Source: Bacteroidota bacterium (GTDB lineage Bacteria; Bacteroidota; Bacteroidia; Chitinophagales; Chitinophagaceae). Taken from it: a DNA stretch of 34,199 bases. The stretch's first letter is position 1. Each line of letters begins with the position of its first letter. Location: assembly GCA_018267675.1 (NCBI GenBank), contig JAFDYA010000084.1, forward strand, positions 1-34,199. The letters are read 5' to 3'. Under the pieces are notes generated by a model that was not told the DNA's origin, searched no databases, and saw nothing but the letters and a program-made list of their open reading frames with translations. The position numbers were made by a program, and so were the translations under genes. Positions 15,749 through 25,752 of this stretch are shown piece after piece.

Positions 15749-17158
15749 TTAAAGGTGAATAGCTTCTCCATAAGCTACTTCTATCGCATCTTTCACAGCT
15801 TCACTCATCGTAGGATGTGGGTGGATGGAATCTAAAACTTCTTGGTAGGTAGTTTCCAATTTGCGACCAACTACAGTCTCAGCAATCATTTCCGTTACGT
15901 TCATGCCGATCATGTGTGTGCCCAGCCATTCACCATACTTGGCGTCAAAAATTACTTTTACAAAGCCGTCTGGTGCGCCTGCCGCACTAGCCTTGCCGGA
16001 TGCGGAGAAGGGGAATTTACCCACTTTCAATTCATAGCCGGCTTCCTTAGCTTGCTTTTCTGTATAGCCAACAGAGGCAATTTCAGGAGAGCAATAGGTG
16101 CAACCCGGCACGTTTTGATAGTCTAAGGTATGCGGTACATGGTGGAATTTACCTTCGGCATTAGCGAACGCTTCAACGCAAATGATCGCTTCCTTACTTG
16201 CAACGTGTGCCAATGCTTGGCCGGGTGTGCAATCGCCGATGGCATAGATACCAGCAACATTGGTCTTGTAGTAGCTGTCGACAGTGATTTTTCCTTTTTC
16301 TGTCTTAATGCCCAAGGCTTCCAACCCAATGTTTTCCACATTGGCCACAACGCCAACCGCGCTCAGCAAGACATCCGCTTCCAATGTCTGCATGCTTCCA
16401 TCCTGCATTTTTACACTGGCTTTGACACCATCTGCAGTATGCTCCACTTTCTCAACAGAAGAATTGGTCATCACTGCGATGCCTTTCTTCTTGTAGATTT
16501 TTTCTAACTCTTTCGAAATGTCTTCGTCTTCAACAGGTACGATTCGCGGCATGAATTCGACAATGGTCACTTTTGTTCCCATACTATTATACACATAAGC
16601 AAACTCAACACCAATAGCTCCGGAGCCAACAACAATCATGCTCTTAGGTTGTTTGGGTAATACCATCGCCTCGCGGTAGCCCACGACTTTCTTACCATCC
16701 ATCGGCAAGTTTGGCAATTCACGAGAACGACCTCCGGTTGCAATAATGATATGTTTTGCTTCCTGGGTGCTGGTTTTTCCATCGGCAGCGGTCACTTCCA
16801 CTACGCCTTTCGACTTGAGCCTACCCATACCCATGATCACGTCGATCTTATTCTTTTTAAGCAAAAACTGGATGCCTTTGCTCATTTTATCTGCTACGCC
16901 ACGGCTTCGTTTGATGATCGCATCAAAATCCGCAGAAAAGCCATCCACTTTCACCCCATAGTCCTGCGCATGTCCAAGGTACTCTAGGATGGTGGCACTC
17001 TTAATGAGTGCTTTCGTCGGGATACAACCCCAGTTGAGGCAAATACCCCCAAGACTTTCTTTCTCAATTACTGCGGTTTTATAACCCAATTGTGCCGCAC
17101 GAATTGCTGCAACATAGCCCCCAGGGCCGCTTCCGATGACGATCACGTCGTATGCCAT
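15749..17158 (-). CDS. lpdA: Dihydrolipoyl dehydrogenase (E3)
   Basis: This FAD enzyme reoxidises the lipoyl groups of 2-oxoacid dehydrogenase complexes and the glycine cleavage system, reducing NAD. The 469-residue length is standard. Visible features are the FAD-binding GSGPGGYVAAIRAAQLG, the redox disulfide pair Cys40 and Cys45 in GGICLNWGCIPTKAL, the NAD-binding GSGAIGVEFA, the second FAD motif YAIGDCTPGQALAHVA, and the C-terminal catalytic HPHPTMSEA with His448. No other subunit of a complex is adjacent. It has its own terminator and a perfect -7 box upstream, so it is probably a single-gene unit. Confidence 0.96.
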   Translation of the reverse strand: MAYDVIVIGSGPGGYVAAIRAAQLGYKTAVIEKESLGGICLNWGCIPTKALIKSATILEYLGHAQDYGVKVDGFSADFDAIIKRSRGVADKMSKGIQFLLKKNKIDVIMGMGRLKSKGVVEVTAADGKTSTQEAKHIIIATGGRSRELPNLPMDGKKVVGYREAMVLPKQPKSMIVVGSGAIGVEFAYVYNSMGTKVTIVEFMPRIVPVEDEDISKELEKIYKKKGIAVMTNSSVEKVEHTADGVKASVKMQDGSMQTLEADVLLSAVGVVANVENIGLEALGIKTEKGKITVDSYYKTNVAGIYAIGDCTPGQALAHVASKEAIICVEAFANAEGKFHHVPHTLDYQNVPGCTYCSPEIASVGYTEKQAKEAGYELKVGKFPFSASGKASAAGAPDGFVKVIFDAKYGEWLGTHMIGMNVTEMIAETVVGRKLETTYQEVLDSIHPHPTMSEAVKDAIEVAYGEAIHL

Positions 17159-17222
17159 ACGATTATTTTTTAAAGATTGAAATGATGTTCTGAATAATTA
17201 TTTAGCTGGGCTAAATGATGTG

Positions 17223-17230
17223 CAAAGGTA
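17223..17230 (-). promoter_or_regulatory. Possible -7 box of the lpdA promoter
   Basis: The minus strand reads TACCTTTG, a perfect Bacteroidota -7 box, about 65 bases before the lpdA start. No TTTG or TTG is seen at the -33 distance. Confidence 0.4.
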
Positions 17231-17289
17231 CTGTGCTTGGAAGGATTTGTGCTACTCGACTAGAGGCTTAATGTCATTCGCCCATTACC

Positions 17290-18774
17290 CTAATTTTTCT
17301 TATTTCTCAAGACACTATGCCGGACACTATAGCCAAAATATACAAGAAAGCCTATTGCCAGCCACCCGGCAAGGCGCAACCAATTGAGCCAGCCCAAGCC
17401 GTAGATCATAGAGGCACAGACCAAGATACCCAAAATAGGAATCAAAGGAACAAAGGGTACTTTAAACTCCCGTTTCATATCCGGCTCTTTCTTACGGAGG
17501 ATTATCACCGCACCACAAACCAGGATAAAGGCAAACAAGGTGCCAATACTCGTCATGTCACCAACTACATCTCCGGGAACAAATGCGGCAAATAACCCAA
17601 CCAATATCATGATGAAAAGATTGGCTTTGTAGGGCGTCTTATATTTTGGATGTACATCGCTAAACATTTTTGGCAATAGACCATCATGCGCCATGGTATA
17701 AAACACACGGCTCTGACCCAACAACATCACAAGAATTACTGAGGAAAAACCCGCAAGAATCGCCACCGTTACCAAACTTCCCAGCCAATGATATCCGGGC
17801 ATAAAATCATGAATGGCTGCGGCAACACTAGCTTCGCCACCCTTAGTACGGTAGAAGCTGACATCCGCAATCCCCGTCAGGACATGCGCAAAGAGGACAT
17901 ACAACACCGTGCAAATCGCAAGCGAACCCAATATGCCAATCGGCATCGCTTTCTTGGGGTTCTTCGTTTCCTGGGCTGTCGTACTCACCGCGTCAAAGCC
18001 TATGAAGGCAAAGAATACCGTACCAGCCGCACCAAGAATGCCTAGAATACCTCCAAAATGATGGCTCACGCCGGCAGGATCTACATAGGTAGTGTTGGCA
18101 GGGATATAAGGCGTATGATGTGCCGGATTCACAAATTGCCAGCCGAGGATGATGATGAGTACAACAATAGAAACCTTGGCAATGACGATGATGTTATTCA
18201 CGAGCGCAGACTCCTGTGTCCCCTTAATCAACAATAAGGACAATGCTATCACTATGGCAAGGGCAGGCAAATTGATAATGCCGCTGTGGGTCACCCCATC
18301 TATCACGGCAGACTGAAAGGGCGAATGGCTCCATTCATACGGTATCGGCGGCCAATGGAGTACATGAGTCAATAAATTATTGAGGTACTCTGCCCACGCA
18401 ATACCCACTGTAGCTGCTCCCACCGCATATTCCAACACCAGATCCCAGCCAATAATCCAAGCCATCAGTTCCCCCATCGTGGCATAGGTATAAGAATAGG
18501 CACTGCCCGAAATGGGAATGGAGGACGAAAGCTCCGCATAACAAAGTCCGGCAAGCGCACAGCCGATTGCCGCCACAATAAACGCAATAGTCACAGAGGG
18601 ACCCGCATTCTGCGCCGCTGCTCGCGCAGTTTGTACAAATAGTCCGGCACCAATAATTGCACCAATACCCAAGGCAACCAGTGTACCGGCGGTGAGGGTG
18701 CGTTTGAGCCCTTTCTCAGATTCGGCAGACTCGGCCAGCAGATCCGCAACAGGCTTCCTAGCAAATAAATTCAT
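17290..18774 (-). CDS. APC-superfamily amino acid permease (cationic amino acid transporter type)
   Basis: The 494-residue protein has about 12 to 13 membrane helices. The first helix carries LGIGAIIGAGLFV, the unwound substrate-binding segment G-x-G-I-G-x-x-I-G-x-G-x-F of APC transporters. FAFIGFDAVSTTAQETKNPKKAMPIGI cut across helix 6 and the following loop is the typical CAT/YfnA-type signature. The short cytoplasmic N-terminus (LLAESAESEKGLKRTL) also fits CAT-like members. It probably imports amino acids with protons, with specificity not readable. It lies between lpdA and a decayed T9SS fragment on the same strand; no terminator is visible after it. Confidence 0.92.
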   Translation of the reverse strand: MNLFARKPVADLLAESAESEKGLKRTLTAGTLVALGIGAIIGAGLFVQTARAAAQNAGPSVTIAFIVAAIGCALAGLCYAELSSSIPISGSAYSYTYATMGELMAWIIGWDLVLEYAVGAATVGIAWAEYLNNLLTHVLHWPPIPYEWSHSPFQSAVIDGVTHSGIINLPALAIVIALSLLLIKGTQESALVNNIIVIAKVSIVVLIIILGWQFVNPAHHTPYIPANTTYVDPAGVSHHFGGILGILGAAGTVFFAFIGFDAVSTTAQETKNPKKAMPIGILGSLAICTVLYVLFAHVLTGIADVSFYRTKGGEASVAAAIHDFMPGYHWLGSLVTVAILAGFSSVILVMLLGQSRVFYTMAHDGLLPKMFSDVHPKYKTPYKANLFIMILVGLFAAFVPGDVVGDMTSIGTLFAFILVCGAVIILRKKEPDMKREFKVPFVPLIPILGILVCASMIYGLGWLNWLRLAGWLAIGFLVYFGYSVRHSVLRNKKN

Positions 18775-18864
18775 GAATGATGGTTGGATAAGTATTCGCC
18801 GTCAAGCTACGCATATCGGAGCAGTATCAGCATACATTGGCCGATTTTTTTTTTGAAAAATAAT

Positions 18865-19149
18865 TTACTCCCGAACCAATTTCTTAGTCAAGTACTGCCC
18901 GTCTTTAAAACAAATGCGGAGCAAATAATTGCCCGTAACGAGCGGACTAATATCCAAAGTCTCCGTCTTGCCACTAGCTTTTTTTGCGATAACCCGACGG
19001 CCAAGCATATCCATAAGTTCTAAACGATCCAGTTGATTTTGGTCAGGCTGCATTCCTACAAAACTTCGTAGTGAATTAAGTAGTCTTTTTCTTATGTGCG
19101 TTCCTGTGGTCAGCGCAGTAATTTTCCTTTCTTGGGATAATTGGCACAA
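18865..19149 (-). pseudogene. Remnant of a T9SS cargo protein: C-terminal sorting domain only
   Basis: The frame encodes about 94 residues, of which the last 55 or so match a type A T9SS sorting domain: LELMDMLGRRVIAKKASG, then LDISPLVTGNYLLRI, and the end KKLVRE. In intact genes this domain is the tail of a secreted protein of hundreds of residues. Here an in-frame TAA lies directly upstream, the only start at the 5' end is a TTG, and there is no signal peptide or cargo domain. I therefore call it a decayed 3' end rather than a functional gene. It shows that the lineage uses, or recently used, the type IX system. The 5' half of the frame (MCQLSQERK onward) has no recognisable content. Confidence 0.7.
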
Positions 19150-19294
19150 TTAAAATAGAAGCTTTGTTTTCGCATCGACTAATCTCCACTTTGCAAACCC
19201 TTATTGGCCTATTTTCCCCGAACCTAGTCCAAAGTCCTACCTTCGCACCCTATCTTGATACGATCTTTTTTTTCTAAACCAAATTCAATTTATC

Positions 19295-19900
19295 ATGGCC
19301 TTTACACTTCCCGAATTGCCCTACGCTTTTGACGCGCTAGAACCTCATATCGACGCGCAAACCATGCAAATCCATCATGGCAAACATCACAACGCCTATG
19401 TTGATAACCTAAACAAAGCACTTGCCGGCACTGAGGGCGAAGGCAAGTCGCTCGACGAATTAATGGCAAAAATTTCCAAATACCCTGCCGGTGTGCGCAA
19501 TAATGGTGGCGGTCATTACAACCACTCCCTGTTCTGGAAAGTACTGTCACCTAAGGGCGGCCAGCCTAGTGCAGAACTGCAAGCAGCAATAAACGAGGCT
19601 TTCGGATCTACTGAAGCCATGCAGGAGCAAATGAAAACTGCGGGTGGTACACGCTTTGGTTCTGGCTGGGCTTGGCTTATTGTCAACGCTTCCGGTAAAT
19701 TGGAAGTTTGCTCCACAGCGAACCAAGACAATCCCCTCATGGATGTAGCTGAAGTAAAGGGTACGCCAATCTTCGGCATTGACGTGTGGGAACATGCCTA
19801 CTACCTAAAGTATCAGAACAAGCGCCCAGACTACCTTTCCGCTATTTGGAATGTGGTGAACTGGGACGAAGTTTCAAAGAATTTTGCAGCGGCAAAATAG
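19295..19900 (+). CDS. sodA: Superoxide dismutase, Mn or cambialistic Fe/Mn type
   Basis: The 201-residue enzyme disproportionates superoxide in the cytosol. The four metal ligands are visible as His27 ([12 protein letters not shown]), His77 ([11 protein letters not shown]), Asp163 and His167 ([11 protein letters not shown]). Gln144 in TANQDNPL is the outer-sphere glutamine in the position typical of Mn-SOD, and the GGGH run before His77 also favours Mn; cambialistic use remains possible. The gene stands alone and ends in a clear intrinsic terminator. Confidence 0.95.
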   Translation: MAFTLPELPYAFDALEPHIDAQTMQIHHGKHHNAYVDNLNKALAGTEGEGKSLDELMAKISKYPAGVRNNGGGHYNHSLFWKVLSPKGGQPSAELQAAINEAFGSTEAMQEQMKTAGGTRFGSGWAWLIVNASGKLEVCSTANQDNPLMDVAEVKGTPIFGIDVWEHAYYLKYQNKRPDYLSAIWNVVNWDEVSKNFAAAK

Positions 19901-19922
19901 CCTCGCGCTATTTTTTTATACT

Positions 19923-19959
19923 CCGACTTTGAACTTTTGTTCGAAGTCGGTTTTTTTTT
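19923..19959 (+). terminator. Intrinsic terminator of sodA
   Basis: CCGACTT (19923-19929) pairs with AAGTCGG (19944-19950), then a T-G wobble and GAAC/GTTC close on a TTTT loop, giving a 12-pair stem. Nine Ts follow at 19951-19959. It starts 23 bases after the stop codon. Confidence 0.9.
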
Positions 19960-20088
19960 GCCCATTCATTGCATGGGGGGTTAGGGCTACTTCTTAAGTC
20001 GTTTGCTACCGCTTTCGTAATTTTTTGAGATTATTATATTGTTCTTACGAATCTGTGGCAGCCTTTACCCCTAAATTGCAGCAAGCAA

Positions 20089-23000
20089 ATGCAACATTAT
20101 TCTTGGCTGCTCCAAAGGCTGGATGCGTTCATCCGAAAGTACTATCTCAATCAAGTACTTCGTGGTACTCTTATTGTGCTCAGTTGCTTGCTGGCCTATT
20201 TTCTCCTAGTGAGCATCAGTGAGTATTATCTTTTTTTGCCGGTATGGGCAAAGCTGATCATCATTGCGCTCTTCGTAGTTGTAGGGGGTGGAGCCCTTGT
20301 TTTTTGGATACTTAAGCCCTTGGCCCAAATGTTTCGCATGGGCAAAACACTTAGCCATGAACAAGCTGCAATAATTATTGGAAAACATTTCCCGGAAGTG
20401 CAGGATAAATTGTTGAACATCCTCCAGCTTAGACAACAAGATGCTCCGGAGGCCAGTCGGGAATTGGTAGCAGCAGCCATCGACCAAAAATCAGCTCAAC
20501 TTGCTTTGGTGCCTATCGTTCGGGCAATAGACCTATCTCGAAACAAGCGTTACCTACCTTTTCTTTTGCCGCTTTTGCTTATCGGGATATTTATTTTGGT
20601 CGCAGCACCCAACGTATTTAGAGATGCCGGCACGCGCTTATTGCACCCGACCAAAGCGTATGAAAAGCCCGCTCCCTTTCAATTTAATGTCCTGAATGCG
20701 CCGCTAAGTGTTGTACGGAACGGTGACTTTGTGTTGAAAGTAGCCCTTGTCGGATCGGCACTACCGGCCGAGCTTTCTTTAGCCATAGGATCGGAGCTAA
20801 TACCCGCCGAAGCACTCAGTAATCATGTCTTTCAGTACAGATTTAAGCAAGTCACGGCACCGCTCAGTTTTCGGCTCAAAGCAGCGGGTTTCTATTCCGG
20901 AAATTATACGCTCAACGTGGTGCAACAGCCGGAGCTGAAAGCCATGCAGCTTCAATTGGATTATCCTGCCTATACCGGCAAGAAGCGGGAGACTCGAAGC
21001 TCTTTGGGTGATTTGCTCTTGCCCGTCGGGACTAAAGTGAGTTATGCCTTGATGGCTAATTATACGGATGTCGCTAGCTTTCAGTGGGCGAGTGGTGCGG
21101 TAGTTGATTTATTGAGGAATGGAGCCTATTTCAATAGCACACAGCAGTATCTTCAGGACACGAGCTATACTATTCTTTTAAAAAATAGAAAAAGCGGTGT
21201 CACGCCAAGCTATCAATACAAGGTACAGGTCATACCGGATCAGTATCCAATAATTCAACTTCAAGAATTTCGCGACACAGTCTCCGGTCGGCAGATTGTC
21301 CTCACCGGGACCGCCGGAGATGATTATGGGATTTCTAGCTTGAGTTTTCATTATACCATCACAAACGTGGAAGGACAGACACTCGCCACAAAGTCTTTCC
21401 CGCTGCATGGGCCGGGTGCTACAGTAGTGCCCTTTCAGCAATATTTTGACCTTCAGGTTTTGCAGCTCCAGCCGGGCCAACGCGTTACTTATTTTATCGA
21501 AGCCAAGGACAACGATGGTATTCACGGCCCCAAAGCTGCCCGTAGCCAAATGATGAGCTACTCCATGTACACTCCACAACAGCTTGACTCGTCCATGCAG
21601 CATAATGCAAAACAAATCAATGCAGGGCTGAGTAGCAGTGCCGCACAAGCCAAACAACTGGAAAAGGACATTAAGGAAACACAGGAGAAAATGCTGCAAA
21701 GCACAGAGCTGTCTTTTGAACAACAACAAAATTTAAAAGACCTGTTTGAAAAACAAGAAGCATTAAAAAACCAATTGGAGGTAACGAAAAAAAGACTGGA
21801 AGAGCAGAAGCGGCAGAGCTCACAAAAGCCGTATAGTGAGGATATCAAGGAGAAGCAAGAGGCTATGGAAAAGCAGTTGGACAATCTACTCAACAATGAG
21901 TTGAAAGAGCAGATGAAAAAATTGCAAGACTTGATGGCGAAACTCAATAAGGAAGATGCAAAAAAGACCCTAGATCAAATCCAAGAACAGAATAAACTCT
22001 TCAACATGGACATGGAGCGGATGAAGGAGCTGATGAAGCAACTCGAAGCCCAGATGCGCATGGAGGATTTGGCCAATAAGATCGACAAGCTTGCCCAGCA
22101 ACAATTAGACTTAAAAGCGCAGACAGACGCAAAAAAGAAAGAAAATGCCAACCTAGCTAAAGCACAAAATGATTTGAAACGCTCCCTGGATTCTGCAATG
22201 GCAAAGGATATGAAAGACTTGGCTGCCCTAAACAAGGAGATGAAGCAAAAGCAGAATATGGAATCACCTGCTGAAAGCGGAAAGAACGCACAAGAAGAGA
22301 TGAAGGCAAGTGAAGAAAATTTGGAAGAAGGCAAGAAGGAAAATAGCAGTAAGAAACAACAGGAAGCAGCGGAGCACCTTCAAGAAATGGCTAATAGCTT
22401 GCGGAAAATGGCTGGAGGCTTGAATGCAGAGCAAATTGAAATAGATATTCGCGCAACCCGCCAGCTGTTAACCAACCTTATTCGCTTATCGTTTGATCAG
22501 GAAAAATTGATGGCCGCAGTGCAAACGACCTCAGCAGCGAGCAACGCCTATCTAAGTAATCAGTCGGAACAAGGTCGCTTGCATCAAGCATCCAGAATGA
22601 TTCGGGATAGTCTTTTCTCCCTGAGTAAACGCGTGTTTAAACTGGCTCCAAATATTAATAAGGAAACTACAGAATTGGAGCGCAATATGGCTCTGGCAAA
22701 GGCGGGCATTGAATCTCGCCGTATTCCGGATGTGCTGGTCCGCCAACAATACGTTATGACCCATACGAACAATCTTGCACTGATGCTGAATGAACTTCTG
22801 GCCAACTTGATGCAAATGCAATCGCAAAGCCAGAGTAAAGGCAATGGACCAAGTGGAGCCTGCATTAAGCCCGGCTCAGGTAAGCCAGGTGGTGCCAAAC
22901 CCGCTGCTAGCAAGCAATTGGCGGATATCATCACAGAACAACAAGGATTGGGTCAATCAATGAAGAGCAGCCATGCGGGTAATAAGCCAGGTGAAGGGAA

Positions 23001-23559
23001 GAAACCCGGCGAACAAGGAAAAGAAGGGAATGAAGGCAAAGATGGAAAGTCCGGCAAAGGTGGAAAAACTGGGGAGAATGGCTCTGGAGGCTCCGGTAGC
23101 GGCTACGGTTCAGAAGGAAACAATGAATATGGGGATGCCGAAAAATTGGCTCGCCTAGCCGAGCAACAAGCACAAATCCGCAGGCAATTGCAAGACCTAC
23201 AACAGGAACTGAATGGTACCGGTGTGGGCGACAATAAATTGCTTCGGGAGATACAACAACAAATGGACCGAAATGAGACCGACTTGGTAAATCGTAGGCT
23301 GAGCGCAGAATTCCTAGCGCGGCAACAACAAATCATGAGTCGGCTGTTGGAGGCGGAGAAGGCAATAAGAGAGCAAGAACAAGACAATAAACGCCAATCC
23401 AATGCTGGTAAAGAAATGGCACGTCCTGTACCTCCCGAATTACAACCGTATTTGAAAAATAACCAACAACTTTTGGATTACTACAAGACAATACCGCCAC
23501 AATTAAAGCCCTATTTTAAGCAAATGGTGGATCAGTATTTCAACAGTATTAACAATTAG
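20089..23559 (+). CDS. DUF4175-type membrane protein with long coiled coil
   Basis: I recognise the general build of the Bacteroidota DUF4175 family, whose function is unknown. The 1156-residue protein has two N-terminal helices (about 24-46 and 52-76) and a third near 150-170. A beta-rich extracytoplasmic region (about 180-490) follows, then a long coiled coil rich in K, E, Q and M (about 500-790), a helical part, a low-complexity segment rich in G, K, P, S and E (about 918-1017), another helix, and a conserved-looking end with PPELQPYLKNNQQLLDYYK. One Cys lies in the low-complexity segment. No enzymatic motif is seen. A structural or envelope-spanning role is inferred only from the build. 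Confidence 0.75.
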   Translation: MQHYSWLLQRLDAFIRKYYLNQVLRGTLIVLSCLLAYFLLVSISEYYLFLPVWAKLIIIALFVVVGGGALVFWILKPLAQMFRMGKTLSHEQAAIIIGKHFPEVQDKLLNILQLRQQDAPEASRELVAAAIDQKSAQLALVPIVRAIDLSRNKRYLPFLLPLLLIGIFILVAAPNVFRDAGTRLLHPTKAYEKPAPFQFNVLNAPLSVVRNGDFVLKVALVGSALPAELSLAIGSELIPAEALSNHVFQYRFKQVTAPLSFRLKAAGFYSGNYTLNVVQQPELKAMQLQLDYPAYTGKKRETRSSLGDLLLPVGTKVSYALMANYTDVASFQWASGAVVDLLRNGAYFNSTQQYLQDTSYTILLKNRKSGVTPSYQYKVQVIPDQYPIIQLQEFRDTVSGRQIVLTGTAGDDYGISSLSFHYTITNVEGQTLATKSFPLHGPGATVVPFQQYFDLQVLQLQPGQRVTYFIEAKDNDGIHGPKAARSQMMSYSMYTPQQLDSSMQHNAKQINAGLSSSAAQAKQLEKDIKETQEKMLQSTELSFEQQQNLKDLFEKQEALKNQLEVTKKRLEEQKRQSSQKPYSEDIKEKQEAMEKQLDNLLNNELKEQMKKLQDLMAKLNKEDAKKTLDQIQEQNKLFNMDMERMKELMKQLEAQMRMEDLANKIDKLAQQQLDLKAQTDAKKKENANLAKAQNDLKRSLDSAMAKDMKDLAALNKEMKQKQNMESPAESGKNAQEEMKASEENLEEGKKENSSKKQQEAAEHLQEMANSLRKMAGGLNAEQIEIDIRATRQLLTNLIRLSFDQEKLMAAVQTTSAASNAYLSNQSEQGRLHQASRMIRDSLFSLSKRVFKLAPNINKETTELERNMALAKAGIESRRIPDVLVRQQYVMTHTNNLALMLNELLANLMQMQSQSQSKGNGPSGACIKPGSGKPGGAKPAASKQLADIITEQQGLGQSMKSSHAGNKPGEGKKPGEQGKEGNEGKDGKSGKGGKTGENGSGGSGSGYGSEGNNEYGDAEKLARLAEQQAQIRRQLQDLQQELNGTGVGDNKLLREIQQQMDRNETDLVNRRLSAEFLARQQQIMSRLLEAEKAIREQEQDNKRQSNAGKEMARPVPPELQPYLKNNQQLLDYYKTIPPQLKPYFKQMVDQYFNSINN

Positions 23560-23623
23560 TCGCCGTGTTTAAAGCGTGATTTTCGGCTATTTAAAAAAAA
23601 TATCCACATTATAGCATTCTGGG

Positions 23624-23654
23624 TTTGGAATGGTAAAAATATTGTCTATCTTTC
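23624..23654 (+). promoter_or_regulatory. Bacteroidota promoter for the small membrane protein gene
   Basis: TTTG at 23624-23627 and TATCTTTC at 23647-23654 are separated by exactly 19 bases; the only deviation is the final C for G. The gene starts 43 bases after the -7 box. Confidence 0.6.
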
Positions 23655-23696
23655 AAGGCAAATAACCATCCATCATTATAAAAAAATACCCATTTT

Positions 23697-24167
23697 ATGC
23701 TCTTTACAAGAAGCTCTCGATTTGATTCCAATCTGCCCGCAGAGGAAATCAAAAAACGCCTCATTGGGCAACACGTCAAAGTCCATCATATCGACTTTGA
23801 AATTTTTGAGAAAGATGCAACGATAAAAATCATCCCGCATGCGGAACAAGAAACGAATATAAAAACACTTCCCATTACCCATGTCGAGTTTGCGGGAAAA
23901 GGTGCAAAAACTCAGGTGAATGTCGTCTCTAAGATGCGGAAGATTGACAAAGGCGGTCCCATGATTCTCCTGACTTTTGTCTTCTTCATGTTGGCTGCTG
24001 CTTTGATTATGCTGTTATATTTTAAAGATGAAGGTTTGCCAACATCAGTTTTGGCAATCGGTGGTATCAGCCTTTTTGTTTTTATTATTTTTTGGTTCCG
24101 CTTGGAGCGAGGATACTTTGATTATATCCGCAAAATCCAAAGTTACGTGAAGCAGAATAGCAAATAA
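23697..24167 (+). CDS. Small two-helix membrane protein of unknown function
   Basis: I do not recognise this 156-residue protein. The first 85 residues are soluble and mixed alpha/beta, with many charged residues. Two adjacent membrane helices follow at about 88-110 and 116-136, joined by a short loop (KDEGLPTS), and then a basic tail (RKIQSYVKQNSK). Both ends are thus predicted on the same, cytoplasmic side. It has its own promoter upstream and an intrinsic terminator downstream, so it is a single-gene unit, which supports it being a real gene. Confidence 0.75.
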   Translation: MLFTRSSRFDSNLPAEEIKKRLIGQHVKVHHIDFEIFEKDATIKIIPHAEQETNIKTLPITHVEFAGKGAKTQVNVVSKMRKIDKGGPMILLTFVFFMLAAALIMLLYFKDEGLPTSVLAIGGISLFVFIIFWFRLERGYFDYIRKIQSYVKQNSK

Positions 24168-24225
24168 TAAATACGAAGACGATCGGTAGATAGCAAGTCT
24201 TTCAGTAGGGAAAATTGGTATTTTT

Positions 24226-24249
24226 GGGTTGCCTTGCGCAACCCTTTTT
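24226..24249 (+). terminator. Intrinsic terminator of the small membrane protein gene
   Basis: GGGTTGC (24226-24232) pairs with GCAACCC (24238-24244) around a CTTGC loop, followed by TTTTT (24245-24249) and, after one G, more Ts. Confidence 0.8.
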
Positions 24250-24283
24250 GTTTTAACGAGTTTATTTAAACCTGCACCAAACA

Positions 24284-25714
24284 GTGTCACAAGATTCAAT
24301 CTCCGTCTTTCACATGTTTAAGATCGGCATTGGGCCGAGTTCTTCACATACGCTTGGGCCTTGGCGGGCTGCACTCCGTTTTCTTGATGGTCTTAAAGCT
24401 TCGGATGAGTTGAAGCAGGTGCAACGGGCACAGGTGCTTTTGTATGGCTCATTAGCGAAGACCGGCAAGGGGCATGGTACGGACATTGCCGTCATTTTGG
24501 GGCTTTGTGGCGAAGATCCTGTCACCTTTGATGTGAATGAAGTGACGCCGCGTATCACGTCCATTGCACAGAACAAGAAAATGCACTTCGCTGGTGAAAA
24601 AGAAATTCAGTTTAATCCCGAGGAAGATGTCGTGTTTTTAATGAACGAATCCTTACCCTTCCATCCCAATGCGCTCACCTTCCTGTGTACACTACAAGAT
24701 GGGAGGCAAATTGCTGAAACCTATTATAGTATTGGCGGCGGCTTTGTCGTCAAAGAAGCGGAAGACAGCAGTGTGTCTGATAATGTTGATTTGCCCTATC
24801 CAATAGAAAAGGCAGAAGACTTAGAAAAATGGTGTAGCCAGACTGGTTTAAAAATCTCTGAAGTAGTAGCCCAGAACGAGCTCGCTTGGCGGAGCGAAGC
24901 GGAAACCAGAAAGGGAGTCTTAGCAGTGTGGGAAGTGATGAAAAACTGCATCTACCGTGGCGTACATACCACGGGCAAGCTACCCGGAGGCCTAGAAGTA
25001 ACGCGCAGGGCAGCCTCAATGAATCAAAAGCTGACCAAAGGGCAAGCCTACCGAAATTTTGAAGAATGGGTAGATGTCCTACGGGCTGGCGGGCAGAATT
25101 TTCAGTATATCCTAGATTGCGTGAGTTGTTTCGCACTCGCCGTTAATGAAGAGAATGCAGCGTTTGGTAGAGTCGTCACGGCACCTACCAATGGTGCAGC
25201 AGGGGTAATCCCCGCCGTGCTGGCCTATTTCTGCGTTTTTTGCCAAGACAAATTGGATGAAGATCAAATTGTTCAATTTCTGTTGAATGCTTCTGAAGTC
25301 GGCTCTATATTTAAAAAGGGAGCCACACTCTCCGCTGCTATGGGAGGCTGCCAGGCCGAGATTGGGGTCTCCTCTTCAATGGCTGCAAGCGCCCTTACAG
25401 AGTTACTGGGAGGCTCGGTGGCGCAATGTATGCAGGCAGCTGAAATAGCCATGGAGCACCATTTGGGCCTGACTTGTGATCCAGTTGCCGGCCTGGTTCA
25501 AGTGCCATGTATCGAACGGAATACGATGGGCGCGATTAAAGCAATCACTGCAACTCAATTAGCCCTGCAAAGCAATCCACACGATGCCCGCGTCTCCTTG
25601 GATGCTGTGGTAGATACCATGTGGCAAACTGCCCTAGATATGAATAGTAAGTATAAGGAAACTGCCGAAGCCGGTCTTGCGACGCATATCCCACTTAGCC
25701 TTCCGGAATGTTAG
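24284..25714 (+). CDS. sdaA: L-serine dehydratase (L-serine ammonia-lyase), iron-sulfur type, single chain
   Basis: The enzyme deaminates L-serine to pyruvate and ammonia with a [4Fe-4S] cluster. The N-terminal [20 protein letters not shown] is the beta-domain signature. The cluster cysteines are Cys356, Cys398 and Cys409, spaced C-x41-C-x10-C as in the bacterial family. [16 protein letters not shown] and [20 protein letters not shown] are the usual catalytic-domain blocks. The 476 residues contain both alpha and beta domains in one chain. The start is a GTG at 24284; the first ATG would cut into the conserved N-terminus. It follows a terminator and precedes waaA by 38 bases. Confidence 0.95.
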   Translation: MSQDSISVFHMFKIGIGPSSSHTLGPWRAALRFLDGLKASDELKQVQRAQVLLYGSLAKTGKGHGTDIAVILGLCGEDPVTFDVNEVTPRITSIAQNKKMHFAGEKEIQFNPEEDVVFLMNESLPFHPNALTFLCTLQDGRQIAETYYSIGGGFVVKEAEDSSVSDNVDLPYPIEKAEDLEKWCSQTGLKISEVVAQNELAWRSEAETRKGVLAVWEVMKNCIYRGVHTTGKLPGGLEVTRRAASMNQKLTKGQAYRNFEEWVDVLRAGGQNFQYILDCVSCFALAVNEENAAFGRVVTAPTNGAAGVIPAVLAYFCVFCQDKLDEDQIVQFLLNASEVGSIFKKGATLSAAMGGCQAEIGVSSSMAASALTELLGGSVAQCMQAAEIAMEHHLGLTCDPVAGLVQVPCIERNTMGAIKAITATQLALQSNPHDARVSLDAVVDTMWQTALDMNSKYKETAEAGLATHIPLSLPEC

Positions 25715-25752
25715 CCGAGATTTTTTATTTTTAAAGTCTAATTCACCCGTAC

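Noticed and set aside
21178..21729. 183-codon minus-strand frame within the DUF4175 gene
   Set aside because: Antisense to a continuous 1156-codon gene; low-complexity product with no recognisable domain.
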